From NCBI GenBank assembly GCA_947072905.1, contig CAMTKF010000004.1, positions 31,416 to 95,415 of the forward strand: a stretch of 64,000 nt of DNA, read 5' to 3'. Position 1 is the stretch's first letter. Each line of letters opens with the position of its first letter. A program made the translations under genes and the position numbers. The notes under the pieces are model-generated. The model ran no database searches, was not told the origin of the DNA, and saw only the letters and a program-made list of their open reading frames with translations. Below, one piece after another: positions 48,057 to 57,436 of the stretch. This DNA comes from an uncultured Bacteroidales bacterium. GTDB lineage: Bacteria; Bacteroidota; Bacteroidia; Bacteroidales; Muribaculaceae.

Positions 48057-49562
48057 ATGAATCATCAAATCGCCCTGAACAAGAACCACCTTGTACGTGC
48101 TTTGCAAAAACCGCAGAGCAGCTTCACAAGGCAAGATATCATCTCTTATATCATAGATAACGACATAGAGATGGTCAACTTCATGTATCCGGCCTCGGAC
48201 GGACGCTTGAAAACCCTCAACTTTGTAATAAACGATTTACAGTACCTCGAGACCATACTCACCCTGGGAGAACGCGTCGACGGGTCTTCACTTTTCCCGT
48301 TCATCAGCGCCGGCAGCAGTGACCTCTATGTAATTCCCCGCTACCGCACCGCTTTCCTTGACCCCTTTGCCGATATTCCCACCGTAACCATGCTGTGCAG
48401 CTTCTGCGACAAGGACGGCAAGCCGCTCGAATCGTCGCCCGAACATACGCTGCACAAAGCTTGCGAGGAATTCACCAAAACCACAGGTCTGAGATTCCAG
48501 GCCATGGGTGAACTTGAGTATTACGTTATCGACGAAGATACCCACCGCTTCCCGGCCACAGACCAGAAGGGCTATCACGAAAGCGCACCTTTTGCCAAAT
48601 ACAACGATTTCCGCACACTCTGCATGAGCTACATAGCCCGTACAGGCGGACAAATCAAATACGGCCACTCTGAGGTGGGCAACTTCACCCTCGAGGGCAC
48701 CGTTTACGAACAAAACGAAATAGAATTCCTGCCCGTAGACGCCGAAGATGCAGCCGATCAGCTTATGCTGGCCAAGTGGGTTATCCGCAACCTGGCATTC
48801 CGCGAAGGCTACGACGTGACTTTCGCTCCGAAAATCACAACCGGCAAAGCCGGCTCCGGACTCCACATACACATGCGTATGGTTGATGCCGAGGGCCATA
48901 ACCACATGCTCGACTCACAGCGCAAGATTTCAGATGAAGCACGCAAAGCCATCGCCGGTCTTATGCTGTTGGCTCCGGCCATCACGGCGTTTGGCAATAC
49001 CAACCCCACAAGCTACTTCCGCCTTGTACCCCACCAGGAAGCTCCCACCAACGTATGCTGGGGCGACCGCAACCGCTCGGTGCTCGTGCGTGTACCCCTG
49101 GGCTGGACAGCCAATTCAGACATGTGCGCTGCTGTTAATCCCGGAGAATCCACTCCCGCCGAAATTGACCCCACACAGAAACAGACAGTGGAAATACGTT
49201 CAGCCGACGGCTCGGCTGATGTATATCAGCTCCTTGCAGGTCTTGCCGTAGCTCTGCGCTATGGATTTGAAGTTGAGAACGCGCTCGAAGTGGCTGAACG
49301 CACATACGTGGACGTAAACATCCACGATCCGCAAAACCGTGCCAAACTCGAAACACTGGCATCGCTGCCGGTAGACTGCGCCTCAAGCGCCGACGCCATC
49401 GAGGCAGTACGCAATATATTTGAAGACCGCGGAGTGTTCTCAACCGGTATGATCGACGGCATCATCGCCAAACTGCGGTCATACGACCCGGCCGAAACCC
49501 AAGCCGCACACACCGATCCGGTGAAAATGCAGCGCATGGTAGAGAAATACTTCCATTGCTGA
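48057..49562 (+). CDS. glnA: Glutamine synthetase family protein
   Basis: MGELEYYVI, KAGSGLHIHMRMVD, NTNPTSYFRLVPHQEAPTNVCWGDRNRSVLVRVP. Confidence 0.9.
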   Translation: MNHQIALNKNHLVRALQKPQSSFTRQDIISYIIDNDIEMVNFMYPASDGRLKTLNFVINDLQYLETILTLGERVDGSSLFPFISAGSSDLYVIPRYRTAFLDPFADIPTVTMLCSFCDKDGKPLESSPEHTLHKACEEFTKTTGLRFQAMGELEYYVIDEDTHRFPATDQKGYHESAPFAKYNDFRTLCMSYIARTGGQIKYGHSEVGNFTLEGTVYEQNEIEFLPVDAEDAADQLMLAKWVIRNLAFREGYDVTFAPKITTGKAGSGLHIHMRMVDAEGHNHMLDSQRKISDEARKAIAGLMLLAPAITAFGNTNPTSYFRLVPHQEAPTNVCWGDRNRSVLVRVPLGWTANSDMCAAVNPGESTPAEIDPTQKQTVEIRSADGSADVYQLLAGLAVALRYGFEVENALEVAERTYVDVNIHDPQNRAKLETLASLPVDCASSADAIEAVRNIFEDRGVFSTGMIDGIIAKLRSYDPAETQAAHTDPVKMQRMVEKYFHC

Positions 49563-49567
49563 ACCAC

Positions 49568-49598
49568 AACGGGATGCCACCAAAGACGGCATCCCGTT
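49568..49598 (+). terminator. Terminator of glnA
   Basis: AACGGGATGCC / GGCATCCCGTT perfect arms. Confidence 0.85.
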
Positions 49599-49696
49599 CT
49601 TTATTATACCCTTTTTAAAGAGTTTCAATAAGCATGTCAATTTGCACGAAAATTGAAAAAAACGGTAAAACTGTGTAATTCTATCGGATTTTTTTG

Positions 49697-49704
49697 TAAT
49701 TTTG
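49697..49704 (+). promoter_or_regulatory. -7 element TAATTTTG upstream of spt
   Basis: TAnnTTTG match in intergenic region. Confidence 0.5.
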
Positions 49705-49759
49705 CATTCTGAAATGTCGCGGACCAACCTTCAGCGACAATATAAACCACAGAAACACT

Positions 49760-50947
49760 ATGAAGCCCTTACAAGCTAAACTTGCACAGTATACAGCTCC
49801 GCAGGAGGCAAAAGCCGCAGGAGTATATCCCTATTTCCGTGCTATCTCATCGGAGCAAGAACCGGAAGTCATCATGGACGGTAAAAAAGTGCTGATGTTC
49901 GGTTCCAATTGTTATACAGGTCTTGTTTCCGACCCCCGAATAAAAGAGGCCGCAATCGAGGCTACTAAGAAATACGGCACCGGCTGCGCAGGCTCTCCAT
50001 TCCTCAACGGAACTCTCGACATTCATAAACAACTCGAAGCTCGTCTCGCTGAATACATCGGCAAGGAAGACGTAATGATTTATTCTACCGGCTTTGAGGT
50101 AAACCTCGGTGTAGTGTCTTGCCTCACCGGCCGTCAGGACTATATATTGTGGGACGAACAGGATCACGCCTCTATTATCGAAGGTCGCCGCCTGTCGTTC
50201 TCACAGCAACTCAAATATAAGCACAACGACATGGAGTCGCTCGAAAAGCAGCTCCAGAGTTGTAAGCCCGACAAACTGAAACTCATCGTAACAGACGGTG
50301 TATTCTCAATGGAAGGCGACGTAGCCAACATCCCCGAAATAGTACGTCTGGCCAAGAAATATGATGCTGCAGTCATGGTTGACGAAGCTCACGGCATAGG
50401 TGTATTCGGCGAAGGCGGCCGCGGTACCGTAAATCATTTCGGTCTTACCGACGATGTTGACCTCATTATGGGTACATTCTCCAAGTCGTTTGCATCGCTT
50501 GGCGGTTTTATCGCTACAGACAAAGAAATCACCAACTTCCTGCGTCACCACTCACGTTCGTACATCTTCACCGCCAGCATCACTCCGGCCTCGACAGCCG
50601 CTGCGCTCAAGGCTATCGACATCATGATTGAAGAGCCTGAACGCCAGGAACACCTCTGGAAAATCACAAACTATGCGCTCGAAGGCTTCCGCAACATGGG
50701 CTGTGAGATAGGCAATACCTCAACCCCTATCATCCCCCTGTTTATCCGCGACAACTTCAAGACTTTCGCCATCACACGCGATCTGCTTAATGAAGGCATA
50801 TTTGTGAATCCCGTAGTATCGCCGGCCGTAGCTCCACAGGATACCCTTATCCGCTTCTCTCTCATGGCTACCCATACCAAAGAACAGGTTACAACAGCCC
50901 TCGAGAAGATACAGAAGGTATTCAGAGCATACGATCTTATCCCGTAA
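49760..50947 (+). CDS. spt: Serine palmitoyltransferase (alpha-oxoamine synthase family)
   Basis: GVYPYFRAI, MFGSNCYTGLVSDPRI, KKYGTGCAGSPFLNGTLDIH, GTFSKSFASLGGFIA. Confidence 0.88.
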   Translation: MKPLQAKLAQYTAPQEAKAAGVYPYFRAISSEQEPEVIMDGKKVLMFGSNCYTGLVSDPRIKEAAIEATKKYGTGCAGSPFLNGTLDIHKQLEARLAEYIGKEDVMIYSTGFEVNLGVVSCLTGRQDYILWDEQDHASIIEGRRLSFSQQLKYKHNDMESLEKQLQSCKPDKLKLIVTDGVFSMEGDVANIPEIVRLAKKYDAAVMVDEAHGIGVFGEGGRGTVNHFGLTDDVDLIMGTFSKSFASLGGFIATDKEITNFLRHHSRSYIFTASITPASTAAALKAIDIMIEEPERQEHLWKITNYALEGFRNMGCEIGNTSTPIIPLFIRDNFKTFAITRDLLNEGIFVNPVVSPAVAPQDTLIRFSLMATHTKEQVTTALEKIQKVFRAYDLIP

Positions 50948-50972
50948 AAATCAGTATTCTATCATATATACG

Positions 50973-50997
50973 AGAGGCCCCGCAATCCGGGGCCTCT
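50973..50997. terminator. Terminator between spt (+) and a convergent gene (-)
   Basis: AGAGGCCCCG / CGGGGCCTCT stem. Confidence 0.85.
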
Positions 50998-51002
50998 GTT
51001 TG

Positions 51003-51443
51003 TTATACAGGTGAGGTAGTTTCCTGACGTATGGTTTCCGTTGCTATATCGTAGGTAACGGTCTGTGTGAGCAGAGTCACCGTGTATATGCGCGGTGTAC
51101 GCACTATTGAGAATGTCTGCGACAAAAATTCGCCCGACTCAAGATAATCGTAAAGCTTGGGCGGCAGCTGGTCGAACATCACTATCGAGGGTAATGGCAG
51201 CCCGTTGCCGTTTATCGAAGTCCAGTCGCACGAACTGTTGAAAGTCAGCGTGGGACCGTTCTTTATGATTATCACCCATGACTCTCCACCGGGATTTGTA
51301 CAACTTTCGATGTTAGGGTCAGGCCAATATTTAGATACGAATGTAGCGATTTCATTCGGCATCTTGTCATACTCCTCATGGCTGCAGGCCGAAAGAGCCA
51401 AAACCGCTATAACGGAGGCAAGCAAAATTCTTAAGGTTTTCAT
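51003..51443 (-). CDS. PepSY-like/DUF2874-type lipoprotein
   Basis: Lipobox VLALSAC; MPNEIATFVSKYWPDPNIE...WTSINGNGLPLPSIVMFDQLP. Confidence 0.65.
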   Translation of the reverse strand: MKTLRILLASVIAVLALSACSHEEYDKMPNEIATFVSKYWPDPNIESCTNPGGESWVIIIKNGPTLTFNSSCDWTSINGNGLPLPSIVMFDQLPPKLYDYLESGEFLSQTFSIVRTPRIYTVTLLTQTVTYDIATETIRQETTSPV

Positions 51444-51452
51444 ATCAAATTC

Positions 51453-54400
51453 TTATTTCTTTTTGGGAGTTACATATTTAGAGTTAAATACCAGGATATC
51501 GTATATACTGTTGCATCTTGCTTCGAGTTCGGGTTGAAGCATATTTGCTGCGGCCTCATCCACCATCTTGAGGTCGGCATAGCGGTCTTCGCCGTTGATA
51601 AACGGAATGAGAGAGCCGTCGGGAGCAGCGGCATCAATTGTAAGCGAGGGCGAGTTTGCCGGATTGTTGCGGTATAGCTGCCAATATCCTGCCTTCACAG
51701 CATCGCGCTCTTCCACAATAGAATGACTCATGCCGGTGCGTATGCCGTGATTGATGCACGGACAATATGCTATTACAATAGATGGACCCGGATGGCGGTC
51801 GGCCTCTGTGATAGCGTCAATAGCCTGACGGTAGTTGGCGCCTAAGGCGATAGATGCCACATACACATCGGGATAAGTCATCATCATGCGTCCCAGATCT
51901 TTCTTATATGTGCGTTTGCCATCGGCCGAATACTTGGCTACCGCACCCAGCGGAGTGGCTTTGGAAGTCTGTCCTCCGGTATTGGAGTAGCACTCGGTGT
52001 CGAGAACCAATATGTTTATGTCTATATTTTGAGCAAGCACATGATCGAGTCCTGCAAAACCAATGTCGTATGCCCAGCCGTCGCCGCCTATGGCCCAGAC
52101 TGATTTCTTTACAAACAGATCAGATAGCGCAAGAATATCGGCAGCTCCGGGCATGTCAGCATGGTTACGCAGTGCCGATATGGCCTTGGCTGACGATGCT
52201 TTTGAAGCCTCGCCATCGGCCCGGGTATCGAGCCACGCATTAAGTGCGTCCTTGACATCGGCGGGTGTGGCTGTAGCAGCAGCCGCTTCTTTAACCAAAT
52301 CCACAAGATGCTCACGGCGGTGTGCTATTGCCGAGGCTATACCGTAGCCATACTCGGCATTGTCCTCAAACAGCGAGTTGCCCCATGCCGGGCCATGACC
52401 GTGACGATTGGTACAGTATGCGTTGCTTGGATAATTGGCACCCCATATCGACGAACAACCGGTGGCATTGGCTATAACCATGCGTTCGCCCATGAGCTGA
52501 GTCACCAGCTTAACGTATGGAGTCTCGCCGCAACCCGCGCATGCACCCGAGAACTGCAGCATTGGCTCGTGGAACTGCGAACCGTTTATTGTGTTGCGGT
52601 CAACAAGGTTATCCTTGATACTTACATTTTTCCGGATGTATTCCAATAAGGGTATTTCTTCTTTCATTATACTGCCTGCAGGCACCATAGTGAGGGCGTG
52701 ACCGGGACAAATCACAGCACACGAGCCACAGCCGGTGCAGTCCTGTGGATAAACCTGAATCCTGTATTGCAACCCCTTGAGTGTCTTGCCGTGGGCATCA
52801 ACGGTAGAAAGCGACTGCGGAGCCTTTGACTTTTCTTCAACGTCAAGCAAAAACGGACGGATGGTGGCATGAGAACATACCAGCGAGCACTCGGTACACT
52901 GCACGCACTTAGACGGGTCCCATTGCGGCAGGTAATCGGCTATTGACCTTTTTTCGTAAGCCGTAGTCCCCATTGGCATAGTACCGTCGGGGGTAAATGC
53001 CGACACGGGCAGTTTGTCGCCCTTGAGGTGCATGCACGGCACTGACACCTTGCTTATGAACTCAGGCAAGTCGGTCACCGCATCTTTTTGATCAGTAGCA
53101 TACAGCCACGAATCGGGGTAATCTATCTGTGTGATTGCATCGGCCACAGCGTCGATGGCGTTGATATTGTTTTTCACCACTTCCCCACCCTCGTGCATGT
53201 AAAGCTTGGTTATGTGGTCTTTTAGTTCGGTGATGGCTTTATCATAATCAATTACCCGGCGAAGCTTGAAAAATGCCGCAAGCATTATCATGTTTATACG
53301 CACCCCGAGATGATTTGCCTCGGCTATCTTAAGCGCATCGAGATTGTAGAACTTGGCCTTTTTCATCGCAATGGCCCGGCGCAACGAAGCCGGCAATTGA
53401 GTTTCCATATCCTGCGGTGTCCATGAAGAATTGAGCACAAATATACCACCGTCTACAAGGCTGTCGATAAGTTCGAAACGCTTCACATAAGTATTCTTGT
53501 TGCATGCCACATAGTCAGCTTGCTCTATGGTATATGCCTGCTCTATAGGCACCGGACTGAATCTGAGCTGGCTGATGGTGAAGCCGCCGCTCTTCTTGGC
53601 TGAATATTCAAAGTATGCCTGCGAATATATACCACCCGTCTCGCAAATTATTTTTGCACAGGTCTTGGTGGCACCCACCGTACCGTCTGAACCCATTCCA
53701 TAGAATATGGCCGAGGTAGTGCCGGGCGCGGGAATAAGCAATTTGTCTTTCACGGGAAGAGAGCGATGGGTAACATCGTCGTTGATACCTACGGTGAAAC
53801 TTCTTACGGGATTTTCAGACTCGAGATTGTCGAAAACGGCTTTAACCATCGACGGGTCAAAATCCTTTGAGCTAAGGCCGTAACGTCCGCCTATCACCTT
53901 GATATCTCGGCCCGAGGCTTGTACGGCCGCGGCCACATCAAGATAGAGCGGTTCGCCGAGCGAGCCGGCTTCCTTGGTACGGTCGAGAACAGCAATCCTT
54001 TTTACTGTGGGCGGCAACTGACTGATGAGCGCATCGGCATCGAACGGCCTGTAAAGGCGTACCTTTACCGAACCGTAGTTCTTACCGTTTTTATTAAGAT
54101 AATCTACAGTATATCGTACGACATCGGCCGATGAACCTATAGAAATAACAACATCCTGCGCTGTGGACGAGCCATAATAATCAAACAGATGATAGCTGCG
54201 GCCGGTGAGCCGGGCCACTTTGTCCATAGCAGCCTGCACCATGGCGGGGAATGCGTCATAATACCTGTTACGGGCCTCGGTATTCTGAAAATATACATCC
54301 CGGTTCTGTGCAGAACCACGGAGGTCGGGATGCTCGGGGTTCATTGAACGGGCACGGAACGCCTTAATCTTATCAACGGGCAACAGAGGAGCCAGTTCAT

Positions 54401-54959
54401 CAAATGAAGCCACATCTATAGAAGCAATTTCATTGGATGTGCGCCAGCCATCAAACATGTGCAGCACCGGCACAGAGCCTTCAATGGCAGCCAGATGAGC
54501 TACTATGGCCAGGTCGTGTGTTTCCTGTACGTTTGATGACGCAAGTATAGAGAAGCCGGTGGCGCGACAAGCCATGACATCCTGATGATCTCCAAAGATA
54601 CTGAGAGCATGAGTGGCCAATGAACGACAGCCCACATGGAAAACTGCAGGCAGCAGTTCTCCGGCAATCTTATACATATTGGGTATCATGAGCATCAGGC
54701 CCTGCGAAGCGGTGAATGTGGTGGCGAGCGCACCTCCGGCCAGAGCGCCGTGGGTAGCGCCGGCTGCACCAAGCTCACTTTCCATTTCCTTCACCTGCAT
54801 AGACGACCCCATGAGGTTGTTCAGACCCTGCATGCTCCATTTGTCGGCTATCTCACCCATCGCAGCTACCGGGGTTATAGGATATATGGTGGCGATGTCG
54901 CTGAAAGCGTATGCTATATAAGTGGCTGCCGTACAGCCATCCATACTTTGTCGATTCAT
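51453..54959 (-). CDS. nifJ: Pyruvate:ferredoxin (flavodoxin) oxidoreductase
   Basis: GCTAATYIAYAFSDIATIYPITPVA, 4Fe-4S CVQCTECSLVCSHATI and CTGCGSCAVICPGHAL, FSGACAGCGETPYVKL; start moved to MNRQSMDG. Confidence 0.96.
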   Translation of the reverse strand: MNRQSMDGCTAATYIAYAFSDIATIYPITPVAAMGEIADKWSMQGLNNLMGSSMQVKEMESELGAAGATHGALAGGALATTFTASQGLMLMIPNMYKIAGELLPAVFHVGCRSLATHALSIFGDHQDVMACRATGFSILASSNVQETHDLAIVAHLAAIEGSVPVLHMFDGWRTSNEIASIDVASFDELAPLLPVDKIKAFRARSMNPEHPDLRGSAQNRDVYFQNTEARNRYYDAFPAMVQAAMDKVARLTGRSYHLFDYYGSSTAQDVVISIGSSADVVRYTVDYLNKNGKNYGSVKVRLYRPFDADALISQLPPTVKRIAVLDRTKEAGSLGEPLYLDVAAAVQASGRDIKVIGGRYGLSSKDFDPSMVKAVFDNLESENPVRSFTVGINDDVTHRSLPVKDKLLIPAPGTTSAIFYGMGSDGTVGATKTCAKIICETGGIYSQAYFEYSAKKSGGFTISQLRFSPVPIEQAYTIEQADYVACNKNTYVKRFELIDSLVDGGIFVLNSSWTPQDMETQLPASLRRAIAMKKAKFYNLDALKIAEANHLGVRINMIMLAAFFKLRRVIDYDKAITELKDHITKLYMHEGGEVVKNNINAIDAVADAITQIDYPDSWLYATDQKDAVTDLPEFISKVSVPCMHLKGDKLPVSAFTPDGTMPMGTTAYEKRSIADYLPQWDPSKCVQCTECSLVCSHATIRPFLLDVEEKSKAPQSLSTVDAHGKTLKGLQYRIQVYPQDCTGCGSCAVICPGHALTMVPAGSIMKEEIPLLEYIRKNVSIKDNLVDRNTINGSQFHEPMLQFSGACAGCGETPYVKLVTQLMGERMVIANATGCSSIWGANYPSNAYCTNRHGHGPAWGNSLFEDNAEYGYGIASAIAHRREHLVDLVKEAAAATATPADVKDALNAWLDTRADGEASKASSAKAISALRNHADMPGAADILALSDLFVKKSVWAIGGDGWAYDIGFAGLDHVLAQNIDINILVLDTECYSNTGGQTSKATPLGAVAKYSADGKRTYKKDLGRMMMTYPDVYVASIALGANYRQAIDAITEADRHPGPSIVIAYCPCINHGIRTGMSHSIVEERDAVKAGYWQLYRNNPANSPSLTIDAAAPDGSLIPFINGEDRYADLKMVDEAAANMLQPELEARCNSIYDILVFNSKYVTPKKK

Positions 54960-54986
54960 ATTTGTAACTCTGATATTTATATACGT

Positions 54987-55022
54987 ATACTTGGAGCTTT
55001 TTGAAAAACAAGCTACAAGTAT
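54987..55022 (-). promoter_or_regulatory. Hairpin in the nifJ 5' leader
   Basis: ATACTTGGAGCTTTTT-GA-AAAACAAGCTACAAGTAT near-perfect inverted repeat upstream of the proposed nifJ start. Confidence 0.5.
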
Positions 55023-55064
55023 ATAACACCACATTTACTTAGCATGTTCAGACTCTTGCATATT

Positions 55065-55087
55065 ACAAAATTTCTACCGAAATTTGT
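55065..55087. promoter_or_regulatory. Dyad in nifJ/fprA divergent intergenic region
   Basis: ACAAAATTTC-TACC-GAAATTTGT inverted repeat. Confidence 0.4.
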
Positions 55088-55108
55088 ATTATATTAACAA
55101 TATTAAAA

Positions 55109-56296
55109 ATGGGTAAACTAATCTCACAACATGTAACATGGGTTGGCAAGACCGACTGGCAACTGACCAAATTTCACGGCGATGAACTGTCCACACATCA
55201 TGGATCAAGCTACAATTCATATCTTGTACGCGACAAGAAAGTGGCGTTGATCGACACCGTGTGGCAACCGTTTGACAAAGAATTTGTAGAGAGACTCAAA
55301 GAAGAGATAGATCTGTCGCAGATTGATTACATCATAATGAATCATAATGAGATAGACCACAGCGGTGCTCTGCCCGAGCTGATGCGCCACATACCCGACA
55401 CGCCCATTTACTGCACCAAAAACGGTGAGAATATAATGCGCGGCCATTATCATCAGGATTGGAATTTTGTGAACGTACACACCGGCGACACCCTCTCGCT
55501 TGGCGACACAACGCTCATGTTCATTGAAGCACCGATGCTGCACTGGCCCGACACCATGTTCACATACCTCAAGGGTGACAATATACTTTTCTCCAACGAC
55601 GGATTCGGGCAGCACCTCGCCTCAGAAAGCCTGTTCAACGACTCTGTTGACAAAGGGGTCATGATGGCTGAAGCCGAAAAGTATTATGCCAACATTCTGG
55701 CTCCGTTTAACCCCATGGTTAAAAAGAAGATTGCAGAACTGCTCGGCCTCGGCCTGAAAATAGATATGATAGCCCCGAGCCACGGCGTGATATGGAAAGA
55801 AAATCCAGAAGAAATTATAGGAATGTACACCAAATGGTGTGAGAACTACAGCATAAACCAGATTACAATTGTTTACGACACCATGTGGTCGTCGACCCGA
55901 CGTATGGCCGAAAGCATAGCCGAGGGTATAGGTGAGGCTGATTCTAATGTGACTGTAAAGCTCTTCAATGCCGCCCATCACGACAAGAACGATATACTCA
56001 CCGAGATATTCCATTCAAAGGCTGTATTGGTAGGCTGTCCCACAATCAACACAGGTATATCATACGCCATAGCCGGATTGCTCGAGATGGTTCACGGCCT
56101 GAAGCTCAAAGGAAAGAAAAGCGCGGCATTCGGCTCATACGGCTGGGCACCGACCGGCACCAAGGTAATACAGACCCATCTTGAAGATGCAGGAATACCG
56201 GCTGTGTTACCCCCGTTGAATATAAACTGGGTGCCCGATAACAATGCGCTGGAAAGCTGCCGCCAATATGGCCGCGATTTTGTGAAGGCATTGTAA
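55109..56296 (+). CDS. FprA-family A-type flavoprotein (flavodiiron protein)
   Basis: HNEIDHSGALPEL, DxxFGQHLASES, YDTMWSSTRRMAESIAEGI, GSYGWAPTGTK. Confidence 0.95.
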   Translation: MGKLISQHVTWVGKTDWQLTKFHGDELSTHHGSSYNSYLVRDKKVALIDTVWQPFDKEFVERLKEEIDLSQIDYIIMNHNEIDHSGALPELMRHIPDTPIYCTKNGENIMRGHYHQDWNFVNVHTGDTLSLGDTTLMFIEAPMLHWPDTMFTYLKGDNILFSNDGFGQHLASESLFNDSVDKGVMMAEAEKYYANILAPFNPMVKKKIAELLGLGLKIDMIAPSHGVIWKENPEEIIGMYTKWCENYSINQITIVYDTMWSSTRRMAESIAEGIGEADSNVTVKLFNAAHHDKNDILTEIFHSKAVLVGCPTINTGISYAIAGLLEMVHGLKLKGKKSAAFGSYGWAPTGTKVIQTHLEDAGIPAVLPPLNINWVPDNNALESCRQYGRDFVKAL

Positions 56297-56304
56297 ACTG
56301 TATA

Positions 56305-56360
56305 AACAGCAACAAGCTTGCACTCCTGCATACATGAGGGAGTGCAAGCTTGTTGCTGTT
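56305..56360. terminator. Bidirectional terminator with 22-bp perfect arms
   Basis: AACAGCAACAAGCTTGCACTCC and exact reverse complement GGAGTGCAAGCTTGTTGCTGTT between convergent genes. Confidence 0.9.
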
Positions 56361-56372
56361 ATTAATAAACCG

Positions 56373-57353
56373 TTAAGCGAGATGGAACATCTTTATTGCC
56401 ATTTCGGTAATCCACAACCATAGCGGGCAGAAGCCCATGAACAGAAGGGTTGAGAAGGCAAGTGAAGAAGTACCGGTTGCAACGTAAGTGTTGTATTTGC
56501 TGGCAATCATTATACCTGAGAAGGCAGGGGGCAGAGCGCCTGCAAGAACAAGCATCTTGAGGTTAAGAGGATCCATCTTGAAGATGATACCTACCACAAG
56601 CAGTGACAGAGGCATTATGATAAGCTTGAGGAATGACCCCATCAGAGCCTGTCCGTTGATCTTGATGCTTACTGATGAAAGTGTAATACCTGCGGCAAAT
56701 ACGGCTACAGATGCATTGGCACCTGAAATAAGCTTGAATGAAGGATCAAGGTATGCCGGCCACTTTAGTCCGCAAAGTACAAGAACTACGGCAAGAATCG
56801 GTGCCCATGCCACAGGTTCTTTGAGCGCGTTTACAACAGGCATCCAGGGATTTGGCTTCTTCTCGCCGGGGGCAAGCGGAGTCTTTGCCTGACGGCCGGC
56901 ATTGATAAGGGCAAGACCGATAGGAATACCTATGGCGTTAACTTCAATAGATATGATGGCTATCACAAGACCTACACTCGGGCTGTCGCCGAAGATAGGC
57001 TGAAGCACCGCGAAACCAAGAAAGCCGATGGTGGGCGAACCACTGATAAGGGCCGATACGGCCGAATCGGCTATGCTGTCCTTGTAGAACCAACGGAATA
57101 CAAAGTACACCAGGAAGAAACATGCTATAAGCACCACAAACGATATGATAGTGAGCTTGACATCAACGCTGAGCATCTGGCGGTTAGCCTTTACGATTGA
57201 GAGAAAAAGAGCTGCCGGCAATGCATAATTAAGTACTACCTTATTGAGCGTTCGGGCATTCTCTCCTGTGAAAGAACCGGCTTTACCTGAATAGTAGCCG
57301 AGTGCCATAATCACGAATATAGGGACTATGGCGTATAGTAAGATATGTCCCAT
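56373..57353 (-). CDS. AEC (auxin efflux carrier/malate permease) family transporter, YfdV-like
   Basis: About 10 TM; MALGYYSGKAGSFTGENARTLNKVVLNYALPAALF, SGSPTIGFLGFAVLQPIFG. Confidence 0.9.
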   Translation of the reverse strand: MGHILLYAIVPIFVIMALGYYSGKAGSFTGENARTLNKVVLNYALPAALFLSIVKANRQMLSVDVKLTIISFVVLIACFFLVYFVFRWFYKDSIADSAVSALISGSPTIGFLGFAVLQPIFGDSPSVGLVIAIISIEVNAIGIPIGLALINAGRQAKTPLAPGEKKPNPWMPVVNALKEPVAWAPILAVVLVLCGLKWPAYLDPSFKLISGANASVAVFAAGITLSSVSIKINGQALMGSFLKLIIMPLSLLVVGIIFKMDPLNLKMLVLAGALPPAFSGIMIASKYNTYVATGTSSLAFSTLLFMGFCPLWLWITEMAIKMFHLA

Positions 57354-57436
57354 AAGAAATTATTATAAGTAGTTATGAAATATGTATATCGACAGCACAG
57401 CCGTGGCCTGTGCCCGGCCGTACTGTCAATAGTTTT

